Source of the DNA: Geobacter sp. UBA1603
GTDB taxonomy: Bacteria > Desulfobacterota > Desulfuromonadia > Geobacterales > Pseudopelobacteraceae
NCBI GenBank assembly: GCA_002322035.1
Contig: DCNF01000045.1
Coordinates: forward strand, 5,692-25,165
Reading direction: 5' to 3'
DNA length: 19,474 nucleotides
Shown piece by piece: positions 1 to 6,732 of the stretch. Made by a program: the position numbers and the translations under genes. The notes below the pieces were generated by a model, which was given only the letters and a program-made list of their open reading frames with translations, was not told the origin of the DNA and did not search any database. The stretch's first letter is position 1. Each line of letters opens with the position of its first letter.

Positions 1-488
1 CCAATGAAAACGCCCTCCCCCCAGCCCCCTCACATCAAGGGAGGAGTTATTCTCTTATCTCCCGCCTGCTCGACCCGGTGCCGCGTGTTGCGGCTGGCCT
101 GGCCCTGGCAGAATCCGGTCTGGTCACATCCATGATCGATATCAGCGATGGCCTCATGGCCGATTTCGGCCATATCGCCGAGCAGTCCGGCGTCGGCGGA
201 AATATCGGGATCGAATCATTGCCTCTTTCCGCAGGACTTCGTGCGGCCGCTGCCGAACGTTCCATTGAGCCCTGTGAGCCTGCTCTTACCGGCGGCGAGG
301 ATTACGAACTCTGCTTTACCACCCCCCCGGGCTGCCGTGAAAAAATCATTGCCATTATGAAAAAGTGTGGCGTCGGGGCCACCCCTGTTGGTATAGTAAC
401 AAGCTCTCCGGGGGTAACGGCTGTAAGCGTTTCCGGCGCCGGCAGCTATTCTGCACATCAAACTGGGTTCAACCACTTCATACCCTAA
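1..488 (+). CDS. thiL: Thiamine-monophosphate kinase, C-terminal part (cut by window start)
   Basis: ThiL phosphorylates thiamine monophosphate to thiamine diphosphate with ATP in the cytoplasm, the last step of cofactor synthesis. The reading frame (codons starting at base 3) is open to the window edge, so the N-terminal half lies outside. Seen here are DPVPRV, the DISDGL motif and the GGEDYELCF motif, in the order expected for the C-terminal half of the PurM/ThiL family. A GTG at 78 could be taken as a start, but that would delete the ATP-binding half, so I treat the gene as 5' partial. The codons at about 11-46 are C-rich and repeat-like (APPAPSHQG-type residues) and fall in the linker before the DPVPRV helix. 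The stop is at 486-488, 27 bases before transketolase, so the two genes are probably co-transcribed. Its product is the cofactor of the next enzyme, transketolase. Confidence 0.92.
   Translation, partial: NENALPPAPSHQGRSYSLISRLLDPVPRVAAGLALAESGLVTSMIDISDGLMADFGHIAEQSGVGGNIGIESLPLSAGLRAAAAERSIEPCEPALTGGEDYELCFTTPPGCREKIIAIMKKCGVGATPVGIVTSSPGVTAVSVSGAGSYSAHQTGFNHFIP
13..46. repeat. C-rich palindromic repeat-like segment inside thiL
   Basis: CCTCCC at 14-19 is matched by its inverse GGGAGG at 39-44 around a C-rich centre. It resembles short dispersed C-rich elements that I recall from many proteobacterial genomes. Here it is read through in frame as Leu-Pro-Pro-Ala-Pro-Ser-His-Gln-Gly, in the ThiL linker. 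That it is a repeat is an inference, because only one copy is in the window. Confidence 0.35.
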
Positions 489-515
489 TTTGCCATTGTA
501 AGGAGTAACACCGAC

Positions 516-2513
516 ATGCAACACATCATGATCCCCGCCGCCAAGGCCCGGCGCTGTGCCGATGCCATCCGTATCCTGTCTGCCGAAGCTATCGACAAGG
601 CCAATTCCGGCCATCCCGGCCTGCCGATGGGGGCTGCCGACTGCGCTGTGGCTCTCTGGGGCAATTTTCTTGAGTTCAATCCGGACGATCCGGCCTGGGA
701 AAACCGTGACCGCTTCATACTTTCGGCTGGGCACGGCTCCATGCTCCAGTACTCGCTGCTGCACCTGTTCGGCTTCGATCTGCCGATGGACGAGATCAAA
801 AACTTCCGCCAGTGGGGCAGCAGAACTCCGGGGCATCCCGAGTTCGGCCACACCGTCGGTGTCGAGGTTACCACCGGTCCGCTTGGCCAGGGATTTGCCA
901 ACGGCGTCGGTATGGGAATTGCCGCAAAGATGGCCGCCGAGCGGTTCAATACCGTAGATTTCAAGCCGGTCAACCACCATATCTACGCCCTTTTGGGCGA
1001 CGGCTGTCTCCAGGAGGGGATCAGCTACGAGGCGGCCGCCCTGGCCGGTCACCTGAAACTCGGCAATCTGGTCTACATCTACGACAGCAACAGCATCACC
1101 ATCGAAGGGAAGACTAATCTGGCCTGGTCCGAGGACGTCGAAGTGCGTTTTAACGCCTGTGGATGGCATGTGCAGAAGATCGATGGCCACGACAACGACC
1201 AGATTGTGGCGGCCATCGCTGCCGCAAAGGCAGAGACCAGCAAGCCGTCGCTGATCATCGCCACCACCATGATCGCCTATGGAAGCCCTAAATGTCAGGG
1301 CTCGTCCAGTGCCCACGGCTCACCGCTCGGTGCGGACGAAATCGCTGCCACCCGCGCCAATCTGGGATGGGAGGCGCCGGCGTTCGAAATCCCGGCCGAC
1401 GTGCGGGAAACCTGCGCCGATCGGGTGGCCGAGCTGAAGCAGCATTATGCGGCCTGGCAGCGCGGGTTTGAGGCCTGGCATGCCGCTAATCCTGAGAAAG
1501 CGGCCCTGTGGGACCAGATGTGGCACAAACGGCTGCCGGCCAACCTGACCGATGAGCTGCTGGCGGTGGTAAACGGCAAGGACGGAGCCACCCGCGCCCT
1601 CTCCGGCGCGGTTCTGCAGAAGGTGGCCGAGTTGGTCCCCTCGGTGGTGGGCGGGTCTGCCGACCTGGCGCCGTCCAACAACAGCGACATCAAGGGCTCT
1701 CCGTCGGTGCAGGCCGATGCGTTCAGCGGCCGCAACCTGCATTTCGGCATCCGCGAGCACGCCATGGGAGCCATCGTCAACGGTATGGCGCTCTACGGTT
1801 GCTTTATCCCCTACGGCGCCACGTTCCTGGTGTTCTCCGATTACTGCCGGCCGGCCATCCGCCTGTCGGCGCTGATGAACCAGAAGGCGATCTCCCTCTT
1901 TACCCACGACTCCTTCTTTGTCGGTGAGGACGGCCCCACCCATCAGCCGATCGAGCATGTGGCATCGCTGCGCCTGATCCCCGGCCTCCAGGTGATCCGG
2001 CCGGCAGATGGCATGGAAACAGCCCTGGCCTGGCAGGCGGCCTTGACGTACGATGGTCCGACCGCCCTGATCCTGACCCGCCAGAAACTACCGGTCATCC
2101 CCCGCCAGGGGATCACCAGCGAGACCATCCTCAAGGGTGGTTACACTGTGGCCGCCGTGGCGCAGCCGGATGTGGTGATTATGGCCAGTGGTTCCGAGGT
2201 TCATGTGGCGCTCGATGCCGCTGCACGCCTGAAGGATGCCGGCATCGCGGCCAATGTGGTATCAGTCCCCTGTCTGGAAAGCTTTCTGGCCCAGCCGGCC
2301 GACTACCGTGCCGGTGTACTGCTGCCGGGTGTGCCGCGCGTCGCCTTCGAGGCGGGACGGGGCGAGTCGTGGGGGCGGCTGATCGGCTGCGATGGCCTTT
2401 TCATCGGCATCGAGCACTTTGGTGCTTCGGCCCCCGACAAGGTGCTGGCGGAGAAATTCGGCTTTACCGCGCCGCAGGTGGCGGAGCGGATTGCGGCCTT
2501 TTTGAAGAAGTAA
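516..2513 (+). CDS. tkt: Transketolase
   Basis: A thiamine-diphosphate-dependent enzyme of the non-oxidative pentose phosphate pathway. It moves two-carbon units between ketose and aldose phosphates and makes ribose 5-phosphate and erythrose 4-phosphate. The 665 residues are the normal full length. Visible landmarks are the N-terminal [10 protein letters not shown] substrate-binding segment, [12 protein letters not shown], and the diphosphate-binding region LGDGCLQEG...[10 protein letters not shown] (about residues 157-193). The central pyrimidine-domain motifs [14 protein letters not shown] and [16 protein letters not shown] follow, then a C-terminal domain ending in [16 protein letters not shown]. 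The ATG at 516 has AAGGAG at 500-505, ten bases upstream; an ATG four codons later is possible but worse placed. It follows thiL by 27 bases. AroF, encoded two genes on, uses erythrose 4-phosphate. A 1.1-kb open frame antisense to the gene is a codon-bias shadow. Confidence 0.98.
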   Translation: MQHIMIPAAKARRCADAIRILSAEAIDKANSGHPGLPMGAADCAVALWGNFLEFNPDDPAWENRDRFILSAGHGSMLQYSLLHLFGFDLPMDEIKNFRQWGSRTPGHPEFGHTVGVEVTTGPLGQGFANGVGMGIAAKMAAERFNTVDFKPVNHHIYALLGDGCLQEGISYEAAALAGHLKLGNLVYIYDSNSITIEGKTNLAWSEDVEVRFNACGWHVQKIDGHDNDQIVAAIAAAKAETSKPSLIIATTMIAYGSPKCQGSSSAHGSPLGADEIAATRANLGWEAPAFEIPADVRETCADRVAELKQHYAAWQRGFEAWHAANPEKAALWDQMWHKRLPANLTDELLAVVNGKDGATRALSGAVLQKVAELVPSVVGGSADLAPSNNSDIKGSPSVQADAFSGRNLHFGIREHAMGAIVNGMALYGCFIPYGATFLVFSDYCRPAIRLSALMNQKAISLFTHDSFFVGEDGPTHQPIEHVASLRLIPGLQVIRPADGMETALAWQAALTYDGPTALILTRQKLPVIPRQGITSETILKGGYTVAAVAQPDVVIMASGSEVHVALDAAARLKDAGIAANVVSVPCLESFLAQPADYRAGVLLPGVPRVAFEAGRGESWGRLIGCDGLFIGIEHFGASAPDKVLAEKFGFTAPQVAERIAAFLKK

Positions 2514-2522
2514 ATACATTTG

Positions 2523-2642
2523 AAACACGGAGGCACGGAGAGCACAGAGAAAGGTGTAACGTCAGATTCGAAAGCTTTCTAGGGTAAAATTCAAATCGAT
2601 TGCTTGTCTTGTTTTCTCCGTGTTCTCTGTGACCCCTGTGTT
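2523..2642. repeat. Long imperfect inverted repeat (dispersed-repeat type) between tkt and the Crp/Fnr gene
   Basis: Bases 2523-2552 (AACACGGAGGCACGGAGAGC...) are an imperfect inverse copy of 2613-2642 (...CTCCGTGTTCTCTGTGACC), about 30 bp per arm with a few mismatches and one gap. The 60-base centre is AT-richer and has no gene. The 'CACGGAG...CACAGAG' wording matches a short repeat type that I recall as common in deltaproteobacterial and other genomes. Transcribed, it could fold into a long hairpin. It occupies nearly all of the 144-bp space and ends 15 bases before the next start codon. Confidence 0.65.
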
Positions 2643-2657
2643 ATTTCGGTCTAGTTT

Positions 2658-3347
2658 ATGGAATTAATCCAGCTCCTCAAAAAATCACTACTCTTCTCCG
2701 GCCTTAAGGACGATGACCTGGCCGAGTTGGCCGCCATCACCGTCAGGCGTGCCTTCCGCAAGGGGGAAACCCTTTTCTGCGAGGGGGAGGAGGCCACCGG
2801 TTTCTACCTGCTGGTGTCCGGCAGTCTCAAGCTCTGCCGTGTTTCGCCGGACGGACGTGAAAAGGTGCTCCATTTCGTGCGTCCCGGCGAGACCTTCGCC
2901 GAGGCGGCTTTCTTCGGTGACGGGCGCTACCCGGCAGAATCCCGTGCCATGGAGGCTGGTGAAGTACTCTACCTGCCCCGCGAAGGTTTCATGGAGCTGA
3001 TGAGCAGAAACCCGAACTTCGCCCTTAACCTGGTGGTGTCGCTGTCGCTGATGCTGCGTCAGTTCGCCCGCCAGATCGAAGAACTCTCCTTTGCCGATGT
3101 CACCTCGCGGTTGGCATCATTTCTGGTGCGGCGTGTGGACGAGAAATCAACGACCTACGGCGGTGTGACCTACACTGACCTGGGCATACGCAAGGGAGAG
3201 CTGGCTTCCCGCCTCGGTACCGCCAATGAGACGATTTCCCGCACCTTCAAAAAACTCAAGGAGGAGGGGATTATCGAGGTCGAGGGGGGCAATGTGGTCA
3301 TTTACCAGTTGGAGAAGTTGAGAAAATTGTCGGAACGGCATGAATAG
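2658..3347 (+). CDS. Crp/Fnr-family transcriptional regulator
   Basis: A cytoplasmic DNA-binding regulator of 229 residues, the usual length. Residues about 10-120 form a cyclic-nucleotide-binding-like beta-barrel (FSGLKDDDLAELA, FCEGEEATGFYLLVSGSLKL, FVRPGETFAEAAFF). A dimer helix (about 125-155) follows, then a Crp-type winged helix-turn-helix (about 168-220). The recognition helix reads NETISRTFKKL. E-x-x-S-R is the FNR-type pattern, so an FNR-like half-site is predicted. There is no N-terminal cysteine cluster, so it should not be an oxygen-sensing [4Fe-4S] FNR; the ligand is unknown. No clear Shine-Dalgarno precedes the ATG, but the N-terminus aligns well with the family. It sits 18 bases before aroF and probably shares its transcript. 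An aroF partnership is not a known rule, so its targets may lie elsewhere. Confidence 0.93.
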   Translation: MELIQLLKKSLLFSGLKDDDLAELAAITVRRAFRKGETLFCEGEEATGFYLLVSGSLKLCRVSPDGREKVLHFVRPGETFAEAAFFGDGRYPAESRAMEAGEVLYLPREGFMELMSRNPNFALNLVVSLSLMLRQFARQIEELSFADVTSRLASFLVRRVDEKSTTYGGVTYTDLGIRKGELASRLGTANETISRTFKKLKEEGIIEVEGGNVVIYQLEKLRKLSERHE

Positions 3348-3365
3348 CCACAGGAGAACCTGCAC

Positions 3366-4400
3366 ATGTTGATCGTTATGAACCACAATGCTGTCCCGGC
3401 CGATGTGGATTCCGTTGTCAGAATCGTCCAGGAAATGGGCTACCGGGCCGAGCCGATCCCCGGCAGTGAGCGGACCGCCATCGGCGTACTGGGAAACCAT
3501 GGCTATGTTGATGATTCAAAAATTCTCGAACTGCCGGGAGTTCAGCGGGTAATCCATGTTTCAAAGCCGTATAAGCTGGTTTCCCGCGATTTCCACCCCG
3601 AGGATACCATCGTCGATGTGGCCGGAGTTAAGGTGGGGCAGGGATGCCGGCCGGTAGTGGTAGGCGGGCCGTGCGCTGTCGAAGGCGAGGAACAGATCGT
3701 AAAGACCGCCCTTCACGTGAAGAAGTGCGGGGCAGACATGCTCCGTGGCGGTGCGTTCAAGCCGCGTACCGGACCCCACACCTTTCAGGGGCTGCGCGAA
3801 GAAGGGCTCAAACTGCTGGCGATTGCCGGAAGGGAAAGCGGACTGCCGATCGTGACCGAGGTGATGAGCCCGGACAATGTGGGGCTGGTGGCTGAATATG
3901 CCGACCTGCTTCAGGTGGGAGCCCGCAACATGCAGAATTTCGACCTGCTGCGGGAGCTTGGAAAAATCAGAAAACCGGTGCTGCTCAAGCGCGGTATGAG
4001 CGCCACGGTCGAAGAATTCCTGGCGGCTGCAGAGTACATCCTGGCCGAAGGGAATGAGCAGGTGATCCTCTGCGAGCGGGGTATCCGCACCTACGAGACC
4101 GCCACCCGTAATACCCTTGATCTGTCGGTGGTGCCGCTGATCAAGGAGATGTCACACATGCCGATCATGGTCGATCCGTCCCATGCTACCGGCAAGCGTT
4201 CACTGGTGGCTCCCATGGCCAAGGCAGCTCTGGTGGCGGGTGCTGACGGTGTTCTGGTGGAAGTGCATCCCAATCCGGAAAAAGCGCTTTCTGACGGTCC
4301 CCAGTCTCTCACGTTTGCCGGATTTGATCAGTTGATGAATGAAATAGGGCTGTTAAATACTTTTCTCGGGCACCGCCCGTTCTGTATACAAAGCGCTTGA
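3366..4400 (+). CDS. aroF: 3-deoxy-7-phosphoheptulonate (DAHP) synthase, type I-beta
   Basis: Condenses phosphoenolpyruvate with erythrose 4-phosphate, the first step of the shikimate pathway, in the cytoplasm. Residues 1-70 form the ferredoxin-like/ACT-like regulatory domain (MLIVMNHNAV...GVQRVIHVSKPYKLVSR) typical of Thermotoga-like enzymes. Such domains mediate aromatic amino acid feedback in this group. The barrel follows with the metal-ligand motif GGPCAVE (Cys103), RGGAFKPRTGPHTFQG (about 127-142), KRGM, and DPSHATGKRS near the end. Its 344 residues are slightly longer than usual because of a short tail after NEIGLL. The ATG at 3366 has AGGAG at 3352-3356. It lies downstream of the Crp/Fnr gene with an 18-base gap. 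The promoter of the following RNA overlaps its stop codon. Confidence 0.97.
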   Translation: MLIVMNHNAVPADVDSVVRIVQEMGYRAEPIPGSERTAIGVLGNHGYVDDSKILELPGVQRVIHVSKPYKLVSRDFHPEDTIVDVAGVKVGQGCRPVVVGGPCAVEGEEQIVKTALHVKKCGADMLRGGAFKPRTGPHTFQGLREEGLKLLAIAGRESGLPIVTEVMSPDNVGLVAEYADLLQVGARNMQNFDLLRELGKIRKPVLLKRGMSATVEEFLAAAEYILAEGNEQVILCERGIRTYETATRNTLDLSVVPLIKEMSHMPIMVDPSHATGKRSLVAPMAKAALVAGADGVLVEVHPNPEKALSDGPQSLTFAGFDQLMNEIGLLNTFLGHRPFCIQSA

Positions 4401-4425
4401 ATTTATGCACAGCCAGGTGTAATAA
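4397..4425 (+). promoter_or_regulatory. Sigma-70-type promoter of the 6S-like RNA
   Basis: TTGAAT (4397-4402) and TAATAA (4420-4425) are separated by exactly 17 bases, which predicts transcription start at about 4432, just before the closing stem of the RNA. The -35 box overlaps the aroF stop codon. This is sequence inspection only. Confidence 0.55.
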
Positions 4426-4432
4426 TAAAGCA

Positions 4433-4622
4433 ACGGTTCGTTCTCTCTACCCTGCTCGATGGCCGCAGTGCCCGGGCGGAATGCTAAACAAAACGGGAGT
4501 CGCTCCCTGCTGTGGTGTGCTGCCCCATTATGCGGGAATTGCCTGAAGCAGCATACTGACTCCCACTGGTTGAGGAAACTCGCCGGAGGCCCTTAAGGCC
4601 GACGGCAGGGTGGAGAGAATGG
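4433..4622 (+). ncRNA. ssrS: Structured ~190-nt RNA, probable 6S RNA
   Basis: The 285 bases between aroF and cobD have no gene but are strongly structured. The ends close in a long stem: 4441-4455 pairs with 4605-4619 (15 pairs, one G-U), extended inward by TGGCC with GGCC(G). An upper stem pairs GGGAGTC (4495-4501) with GACTCCC (4558-4564), continuing through TGTGCTGC (4516-4523) with GCAGCATA (4548-4555). Between the two helices lies a large internal loop of roughly 35 bases per side, with a small GAG-GAAA-CTC hairpin on its 3' side. This closing stem, central bubble and apical arm, at about 185-190 nt, is the architecture of bacterial 6S RNA, which binds sigma-70 RNA polymerase in the bubble. 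A promoter sits just upstream and a terminator just downstream. The identity rests on architecture, not on an alignment. A cobalamin riboswitch was considered and rejected because it lies on the wrong strand and at the wrong end of the cob operon. Confidence 0.65.
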
Positions 4623-4631
4623 AATGAAAGT

Positions 4632-4663
4632 AAAAAGGGGAGCCATTATGGCGTCCCCTTTTT
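4632..4663. terminator. Bidirectional intrinsic terminator between the 6S-like RNA and cobD
   Basis: AAAAAGGGGA-GCC-ATTA...GGC-G-TCCCCTTTTT forms a strong hairpin (4632-4641 with 4654-4663). It carries a T-run on the plus strand and, by symmetry, one on the minus strand. It lies 22 bases beyond the cobD stop, so it can end both the rightward RNA and the leftward cobamide operon. Confidence 0.88.
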
Positions 4664-4685
4664 ATGTGCCCGCTGATCGTCCTAA

Positions 4686-5762
4686 TCATTTGAGTATTCG
4701 TCGTAATCCCTCCAAAAGCCGATGGTTTTCCTGACTTGTTCGCACCGCAATCCTGAAGAAATGACGTGTCAGCCCCATGAATGATGAACAGTCCCTGATC
4801 AGCATTCTCATCGCCACCAGCCGTTCCTTCAACTCATGGGCGGTCATTCCGCCGGTCAGTTCAACCAGCAGAAAATTGGCCGATGAAGGGTAAGGCTTCA
4901 GCGCCGGGAAGCGGTCAAGCTGTTCATAGATGCCGCGACGTTCCTGGCGGATGAATTCGATCGTCCGGCGGTTATGATCCTGGTCCTGGAGGGCGGCCAC
5001 ACCAGCTTCCAGTGCCAGAGTGTTGACGCTCCAGGGGCCTCCCATGGCATCCAGCCGTTCCGCGATGGTCGGGCTTGCGATCGCATAGCCGAGGCGCAGT
5101 CCGGGGATCCCGAAAAATTTTGTCATCGAGCGCAGGATGATCCCGTTGTCGCTATGGATGATGAACTGCTTGGCGGATGCGTCTTCGCAGAAGTCCATAA
5201 ACGCTTCATCCAGCACTAGAAACGTACCTGCAGCCAGGCAGATGCTGTAAATCTGCTCGATGACCCGCAGGGGGTACAGTGTCCCGCCCGGATTGCCCGG
5301 ATTGCAGAGATAGAGTGCGTCGTACCCCGTACTCAATTCCAGTTTCAGCCGGTCGGTGTCAATTGAGAAGCCATTTTCAGGCGAGAGGATGAAATGCCTA
5401 GCCTCCCAGTGCTGCTGGCCAAGAGCCCGGACATATTCACTGAAGGAGGGCGATATGATCAGGGCGCGTTTTCCGGGCAGCATGACCGGCATATGGTAGA
5501 TGATTTCGGTTGAGCCGTTTCCGATGATGAAGTTGGCCGGTTTCAGTCCGTGGTGGCGGGCCAGAGCCTGTTTCAGGGGAAGATGGGTGCTGTCGGGGTA
5601 GTGGGTCAGGCTGTCAAGGGCGCAGATCAGGCTTTTTCGCACCAGCGGTGAGATTCCGAGCGGATTGATGCTGGCTGAAAAGTCGATCAGCTCTTCAGGG
5701 GCGATACCCATCTGGCGTGAGATTGAAAAAACATTGCCGCCATGGTCATAGGTGTGTGGCAT
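4686..5762 (-). CDS. cobD: L-threonine-O-3-phosphate decarboxylase (CobD)
   Basis: A PLP enzyme that makes (R)-1-amino-2-propanol O-2-phosphate, the nucleotide-loop linker of cobamides; CbiB, encoded just upstream, attaches it. I start at the ATG at 5762-5760 (MPHTYDHGGN, 358 residues) because GGGAG lies eight bases upstream and this N-terminus matches the family. A longer frame to 5798 would overlap cbiB and add a non-family extension. Visible fold-type I landmarks are DFSASINPLG, GNGSTEII (about 81-88), NPGNPGG (154-160), DEAF (185-188), SMTKFFGIPGLRLGY with the PLP lysine at K215, and a C-terminal RIAVRT. It is last in the operon, four bases after the cbiB stop, and is followed by a terminator. 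A histidinol-phosphate aminotransferase is the main alternative; context makes it unlikely. Confidence 0.93.
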   Translation of the reverse strand: MPHTYDHGGNVFSISRQMGIAPEELIDFSASINPLGISPLVRKSLICALDSLTHYPDSTHLPLKQALARHHGLKPANFIIGNGSTEIIYHMPVMLPGKRALIISPSFSEYVRALGQQHWEARHFILSPENGFSIDTDRLKLELSTGYDALYLCNPGNPGGTLYPLRVIEQIYSICLAAGTFLVLDEAFMDFCEDASAKQFIIHSDNGIILRSMTKFFGIPGLRLGYAIASPTIAERLDAMGGPWSVNTLALEAGVAALQDQDHNRRTIEFIRQERRGIYEQLDRFPALKPYPSSANFLLVELTGGMTAHELKERLVAMRMLIRDCSSFMGLTRHFFRIAVRTSQENHRLLEGLRRILK

Positions 5763-5766
5763 GACA

Positions 5767-6732
5767 CTATCTCCCGAGCAGCAGTGCTGCCGTTGCAAGC
5801 GTGAACATCAGAACGGTCGCCAGATACATCAGTCTGATCATACCCCGGTATGCCCGTTCGTCAAGCGGCAGCAGAGGGTCGCCGATATACTGCTTGCACG
5901 ATTGGACTCCATTGTAGCTGGCCGGTCCGCCCAGTCTGACCTTGAGTGCTCCGGCGGCCGCAGCTTCGGGGTGCCCGCTGTTGGGGGACGGGTGGTTGAA
6001 CCGGTCTCGGGTAAAAGTCCGGATTGCCTGGACGGCAGACAAACCGGCCAGGGGAGCGGAAAGTATCATTAGAATGGCGGTGATGCGGGCCGGGATGAAA
6101 TTGAGCAGATCATCCATCCGGGCCGAGGCCCATCCGATCCTGATGTGGCGTTCGTTGCGATAGCCGACCATTGAATCGAGCGTGCTGACCGCCTTGTAGG
6201 CGATACCGGCAACCGGTCCGCCCAGGGCAAGCCAGAACAGCGGCGCAATGATCCCGTCGCAGGTGTTTTCAGCCACGGTTTCCACAAGAGCGCGCCATAT
6301 GTCCGGCTCCTCCAGTCGGTCGGTATCCCGGCCGACGATGTATGACAATAGCCGGCGGGCATCCTCTAGGTTGCCCTGCAAGAGCGCCGTGGCCACATCC
6401 GCTGACTCCGTGTGCAGGCAGCGGGCGGCGAGGCAGGTATAGGAAATGATAATGGCGGTCATCAGAGATGCTGGCCGGGGAAGTTGATCGGCAGTTGTCA
6501 GCAGCAGCCAGGCAAATCCGGCACTGGTAGAAACGGTGAATACCAGCAGCAGGATGCCGGAAAAGCGGGTGTCACCTGCCAGGCGGCGCAGGCGGGGTTC
6601 AAGGAATGATATCAGCCGGCCGATCTGGACGACCGGGTGGGGTAACCAGCGAGGGTCGCCCAGCAGAAGGTCAAGGGCCAGTGCCGACAGCAGGATTTCA
6701 GGGCCGGCCGGTATCACCGGCTGATTCCGCAA
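5767..6732 (-). CDS. cbiB: Adenosylcobinamide-phosphate synthase, membrane protein (CbiB)
   Basis: CbiB joins adenosyl-cobyric acid to the aminopropanol phosphate linker made by CobD. It is an integral inner-membrane protein of normal length (321 residues). Family features seen are the N-terminal ALALDLLLGDPRWLPHPVVQIG, GRDTDRLEEPDIWRALVETVAENTCDGIIAPLFW (the conserved centre, about residues 133-168), AYKAVSTLDSMVGYRN, and NSGHPEAAAAGAL near the C-terminus. Several hydrophobic segments are visible, including a last one at the C-terminus. The start is uncertain: the longest choice is a TTG at 6732-6730, which overlaps the end of the upstream fusion gene by 19 bases, with a GTG five codons later as the alternative. 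The overlap and the four-base gap to cobD indicate tight translational coupling. Confidence 0.95.
   Translation of the reverse strand: MRNQPVIPAGPEILLSALALDLLLGDPRWLPHPVVQIGRLISFLEPRLRRLAGDTRFSGILLLVFTVSTSAGFAWLLLTTADQLPRPASLMTAIIISYTCLAARCLHTESADVATALLQGNLEDARRLLSYIVGRDTDRLEEPDIWRALVETVAENTCDGIIAPLFWLALGGPVAGIAYKAVSTLDSMVGYRNERHIRIGWASARMDDLLNFIPARITAILMILSAPLAGLSAVQAIRTFTRDRFNHPSPNSGHPEAAAAGALKVRLGGPASYNGVQSCKQYIGDPLLPLDERAYRGMIRLMYLATVLMFTLATAALLLGR

Noticed and set aside
216..1316. A 366-codon open frame antisense to thiL and tkt
   Set aside because: It lies opposite well-supported genes, has no recognisable domain and is explained by GC-rich codon bias.
4433..4622. Cobalamin riboswitch near the cobD gene
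   Set aside because: The structure is on the plus strand, downstream of the 3' end of the minus-strand cob operon, and I see no B12-box pattern; the long closing stem and central bubble fit 6S RNA better.
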